This document shows positions 59,893 through 64,000 of a stretch of 64,000 nt of DNA, piece by piece. The translations under genes and the position numbers were made by a program. Positions within the stretch are counted from its first letter, which is position 1. Each line of letters starts with the position of its first letter. Source of the stretch: Epiperipatus broadwayi (taxonomy: Eukaryota; Onychophora; Udeonychophora; Euonychophora; Peripatidae); the NCBI GenBank assembly GCA_028023455.1, contig JAQFVV010012511.1:1862165-1926164 (forward strand). Reading direction: 5' to 3'. The notes under the pieces were generated by a model that was not told the origin of the DNA, made no database searches, and saw only the letters and a list, made by a program, of their open reading frames with translations.

Positions 59893-62590
59893 ATATTGAA
59901 AGAAAAGAAAGGGTTAAATCTGTCAAATTATTTTTTTTGTACAATTTTATGTTAAAAGAGGAAATCTGTTGAATCAGATATCTATTTTTGTAGCAATTTT
60001 GTTTTTGTAAATGATTGTTTGTCACTTTGGGAGCTTAATCTGGGTGGGAACTCTAATTTTGAAATTGTCTTATCTTAAGATCTAAAGAAGGAAGCTCAAA
60101 AATTTGAAATGTTACCTAGGTGTAAAAAAAAAAAAAGGATTAAGTCTATTTTTTTTTAACAAAAGTGTCTGGAAAAAGGATTAAACTTTTCAGTTGAAAA
60201 ATAATTTAGTTGAAAATAAATTAGAGATCTAATTAAAACGAATTTGTCCAAAAATAGCAAGTGATGCTAGCTCTGATTGGTTAAGTTAGCTAAAAAATTG
60301 GATATAAAAAAGTGTCTGGAAAAATCAGTTGAATTATTATTATTGTGATTATGATTCAGATTATTAGACTATTAAATTGAATGTTGAAAATATAAGAAAT
60401 GACTGGCTAGAAAAATTATATGTATGTCCCATCTTGGCCTGACCATCTGGAAGTGCACATCATATAGGAAAGAAAAGATGATTTGTCTAAAATAATATTC
60501 TACACCTTTCAACTGACCAGATAAATAAGATGTTCTTAATAGAAGGAAGAAAGCATTCACCTGCATTCGATGAAAGATGAATTAATCTACTGATAAATAT
60601 TAATCATCAAGTCCAATTAATTGTTCCAGCAACTGATTTTAAACTCAAGAAATTTATAACATGAAAACAACTGCTGTATTTCATTCACTAAAAGAATAAT
60701 GCTTGACAGGAAGAGAAGAAAAATTGATATAATGATTTCCAAATTATCCACTAAAGTAAATAACCTCAATAGGATCCTCATCATCAAATAATTATATACT
60801 TCAAGAAAGTGATTGTTCCAAAGAACACAGAAATTGTTGCTGCCAAGTATAGACAGTATACAAGACAAGTGAATCCTTGGATTGGTAATATGACTTTTAT
60901 ATCTATTTTCTTTATGCAATTAGAGTATTAATAAAAATTTAGTAATAAAGTGACATATTTTATTTAAAGAACTTTTAAAGTCAATTCAGATTGATGGAAA
61001 CCAAGAATGTCTGAATAATAATAGCTTTGAACTACATAAATGATTGTGAATGTATCAAATATTATTTGTTTATTAATTTTACAGTTATGAAATATTAATG
61101 TATAAAACAATTTTTTTATGGTATTATGATTTTAGTTTTAACTAATATATTATTATTATTTTGGGATAAAACACGCACATACATAGTAATATTTTATATG
61201 TGTAATAATTGCAAGTGAATGTGAAATAATAAGTAGTATTGAAATATTAGATTATTTTGTTTCAAGTTAAGTATAGCATTTCAGACGTAGAAGAGAGGGG
61301 GAGAAAATAATTTAAAACTTGTTTCTAAAACTTGCTCTTTCAATTCTACTAACATTTTTTTTTAACATTCTATTTACATGTTAGATTTATAAAGTATGTG
61401 TGTTAATGAGCGGATAATATATTTTTTTTTCTTGAAATACTTTTCTCATGGAGTGAAAATCATGGTCAATGTGACATCCAACTTAATACAATATACATTT
61501 GAAGGAAAAGGGGGAAGAACTTGAAATTAATCTGAGGATTGTTATATAATCAATTATTATTATTATTCTTATTCATATCAATTTTCATGTTTATCTAGAA
61601 ATTTTTATGTATATGTTAGAAATGCAGTAATAAATATTAGTTTGTTTTATTAAATGAGGCGTATATATTTCATTAAGTGTAGTCTTCGTTAAGTGTGATC
61701 ATTCATCATCATCAGTGGTTGAATATTAGTTATTTAAGATATAAGTAAATATGCTAAAATTAAGCAATAATTATGAATTTCTTTATAAAAAATTAGTTTT
61801 ATGTTTAGGCTTAGTTCTAGAGCTGTAGTTGAAACCCTTGTCATTATTGTTATTATTATCATCATCATCATCGTCATCAACGTTTTAATTAATGAGCTGT
61901 TTAACTGTATAAAGGCCATAAATAAATATTGATTTTATAATATTTAGTGATTTCTTAGTATTATTATAACCACATCCCATCATTTATTTCATGCAAGGAT
62001 GAGTGAACTGCCATCCTAAATTAGTTATATATAATCTGAGCTAGTAAACTTATAAAAATATTGAAACACATTTGTTATGCTAAGATCTAAGAAATGATTT
62101 ATGTCTAATATACTCCACTTTGGTTTAAAGATGTTTTACTTTTACCTAAATATTAGTGCGTATAGTGATATGGCTCAAAAAGCAAAGTTTCCCATTTTTA
62201 TTAGAAATAAAGTACCAAAAAGGGGATTCAAACCCGGTACATGTGAAAGGTTATTAGATATAACCGTGTCTAGATTCAGATAATCTAGTGGCGCCCTGCT
62301 AGACCATATTCACTTAGTATTTGTTTAAACATGCACTTAACATCAAACCTAGAAATGAAAGTGGATAAGATCTACTGTCTGTATACCTGAGTTATATTTT
62401 ATTGAATTACTAGTGTACTCACCTCACGTGATTTCATATACCTGAGTTATAATACTTGTTATTAATAATTTGCTTATAATTATTGATAGTGGGATATCTT
62501 GAGAAATCTAATGTTATTTTAAATATTATGATCTTATATATATTGTAGACAACTCAGATATGGTAATAGTTATTTGACCATCTTTAATTT
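59893..62590. other. AT-rich non-coding DNA
   Basis: No gene was recognised. The frames at 60372-60566, 60617-60919 (minus, 100 codons) and 62101-62283 show no recognisable domain or supporting signals. A second AAAGGGTTAA lies at 59907-59916, just outside the MITE. A weak tRNA-like B box (GGGTTTGAATCCCC, minus strand) lies near 62224-62237. Confidence 0.45.
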
Positions 62591-62619
62591 TGTTACAATA
62601 TATATATATATATATATAC
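62591..62619. repeat. (TA)n microsatellite at the RTE 3' end
   Basis: A short AT array directly next to the 3' tail of the minus-strand RTE fragment. It is either the target or a tail-derived repeat. Confidence 0.8.
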
Positions 62620-63065
62620 ATCATTATCATCAACCATTATCAATACACTCCAGGATGAAGGTCTCTCCAAGTTCAATCCATCTCCAATCTTTAGCTTCTC
62701 TTCTCCTCATCACCCCTGCACACTCTTATTTCATCCATCCACCTGGTCTCTTTTACAATCTCTTGGAATCCAGTTTAAGATTTCAATTGTCCATCTATTA
62801 TCATTTCTTCTAGCAATATGTCCAGCACAATTCCACTTCAGTCTTTTACTTTTTCAATAAGGTCAGTAACAGCTGTTTGTTCTCTTACCCATATATTGCA
62901 TTTTTGATCTCTTCTTGTTACTCCCAACATGCATCTCTCCATAGTTCTTTGAGTGTTCTGAGTCTCTGTATTGCTTTTCTATTAAGTGTCCAAGTCTCAG
63001 ATCCATAAGTAAGAACTGGTAAAACACATTTATTAAAAACATCCCTTTTCAAACACATAATATTT
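62615..63065 (-). mobile_element. RTE-like retrotransposon 3' fragment
   Basis: The minus strand encodes, with few disruptions, CLKRDVFNKCVLPVLTYG, SETWTLNRKAIQRLRTLKE and GSNKKRSKMQYMGKRTN, the C-terminal part of an RTE reverse transcriptase, then degenerates to a tail with GATAATGGTTGATGATAATG. It starts abruptly near 63065, so it is 5'-truncated to ~450 bp. It is better preserved than the copies at 35.6-41.3 kb, so probably younger. The plus-strand frame 62574-62813 is an antisense shadow. Confidence 0.8.
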
Positions 63066-63094
63066 GATGAATACACATAATATTTGATAAATAT

Positions 63095-64000
63095 TTTTAT
63101 TTTTCTGCAGCACAGTTTTTGTTGTAATATATGGAAGCAACTAAACCTTCACACATGCACTATTTTAATATAAATTGATGTCCATTTGCCTGTAAACAAA
63201 AATTTAAAAGAACAAGTAAATTCATTTGTCCTTCAAGCTTATCTATACATAAGCCAACCTTTGTTTACCATGCATTAGTCAGAGTTTGAGACTATCATAT
63301 GCCTGATTTTTTAAATAATGTTCAAATTGAACAAATGTAATTCAAATATTACAGGAGAGTTTTAACCATCTGCAATTAATGTATAATTATTTAGAATCTA
63401 AAGATATTATTTTTATTTTTAAACAGCACAGTATTTATTGTATTATATGGAAACAACTCAACCTTTACACATGCAGTGTTTTCACATGCAGTGTTTTAAT
63501 ATAAATTGATGTGCAGTCACCCATAAACAAAGATTTAAAAGAACAAGTGAATTCACTTGTCATCCAAGCTTACACAAGCCAATTTTTGTTAAACATGCAT
63601 TATTCAAGGCTTTAGACTATTATATTAATTTTTAAATGATTTTTAAATCTTTGTTTACAGATAAGTGCACTGAGTGTATATCAATTCATATTAAAACAGC
63701 ACATGTGTGTTGCTTCTGTATATGCTGTATAAAAATACTTATCAATGTATTTAAATTCTAAATTATTATACATTAATTGGAGGTGGTTAAAAATGTGGTA
63801 AACTATTTACAGTAATATTTGAACTACATTTGTACAATTAAGCTCTGAATAATGCACAGTAACCAAAGGTTGACTTATATATAGATAAGCTTGAAGGGCA
63901 AGTGGATTCACTTTTTTTAAATCTTTGTTTATGGGCGAGTGCGCATCGATTTGTATTATAACAGCATGTATGAAGATTGAGTTACATCTGTATATTACAC
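63095..64000. repeat. Family E repeat cluster, direct and inverted units, running off the window
   Basis: Unit 1 (63095-63410, plus) and unit 2 (63411-63645, plus, shortened) share AAATTGATGT, ATTTAAAAGAACAAGT, CATCCAAGCTTA-like and CATGCATTA segments. From 63646 to the window end the same sequence appears on the minus strand as a partial plus a full unit (AAGCTTGAAGGGCAAGTG, AATCTTTGTTTATGGGCGAG). Unit 2 has a local duplication of CACATGCAGTGTTTT. It is non-coding and of unknown class. Confidence 0.65.

Noticed and set aside
60617-60919. 100-codon minus-strand open reading frame
   Set aside because: Hydrophobic, low-complexity translation with no domain, no neighbours, and a length expected by chance across six frames of 64 kb.
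62212-62300. tRNA-like sequence with B box GGGTTTGAATCCCC and an anticodon-like stem on the minus strand
   Set aside because: No acceptor stem forms, the loop lacks the T expected before the anticodon, and the D arm is not recognisable.

Overview
The window is very AT-rich metazoan DNA (roughly three quarters A+T by eye) with no recognisable intact host protein-coding gene. No open reading frame exceeds about 110 codons, and the longest ones are (TA)n, (TTA)n or poly-G translations or decayed retrotransposon pieces. Degenerate RTE/BovB-like non-LTR elements, LTR-retrotransposon remnants, piggyBac-like MITEs, long (AT)n arrays and short repeats carrying hammerhead-ribozyme motifs suggest an invertebrate. 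I cannot name the species from the sequence. The window behaves like intergenic or intronic DNA built from nested mobile elements.

Layout. 1-5 kb: AT-rich DNA with a 500-bp hairpin repeat (1651-2149) and a half copy. 8.2-9.5 kb: two direct copies of a ~330-bp repeat (family C), the first split by a foldback insertion of family A. 9.6-17.4 kb: two inverted ~2.2-kb LTR-like sequences. The left one is followed by a decayed primer-binding site (tRNA-Lys type) and interrupted by a 2.63-kb insertion. 19.2-21.5 kb: a candidate solo LTR. 23-25.9 kb: family A copies, palindromic MITEs and (TA)n arrays. 31.4-34.7 kb: more family A fragments, one with a perfect 14-bp target-site duplication. 35.6-41.3 kb: an old minus-strand RTE split by a nearly full-length plus-strand RTE with an 8-bp duplication, and hit again by a family A insertion. 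41.3-43.8 kb: a less AT-rich unassigned block, then a poly-G tract. 45.6-47.6 kb: a long (TTA)n, family A, and two family B foldbacks, one nested in A with a 12-bp duplication. 49.25 kb: a tRNA-like sequence. 50.3-51.1 kb: an inverted family C cluster. 55.8-59.9 kb: two inverted piggyBac-like MITEs flanked by TTAA. 62.6-64 kb: an RTE 3' fragment and a cluster of family E repeats running off the window.

The main result is that two unrelated short repeat families (A and B) each contain sequences that fold by hand into type I hammerhead ribozymes: a CTGATGA core, a hairpin helix II, GAA, a tiny helix III, and a flanking helix I that closes correctly. Copies range from apparently intact cores to clearly decayed ones. 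Both families show long target-site duplications typical of LINE-type retroposition, and both tend to occur as head-to-head inverted pairs. All pairings were done by eye; covariance-model searches and cleavage assays would decide the matter.
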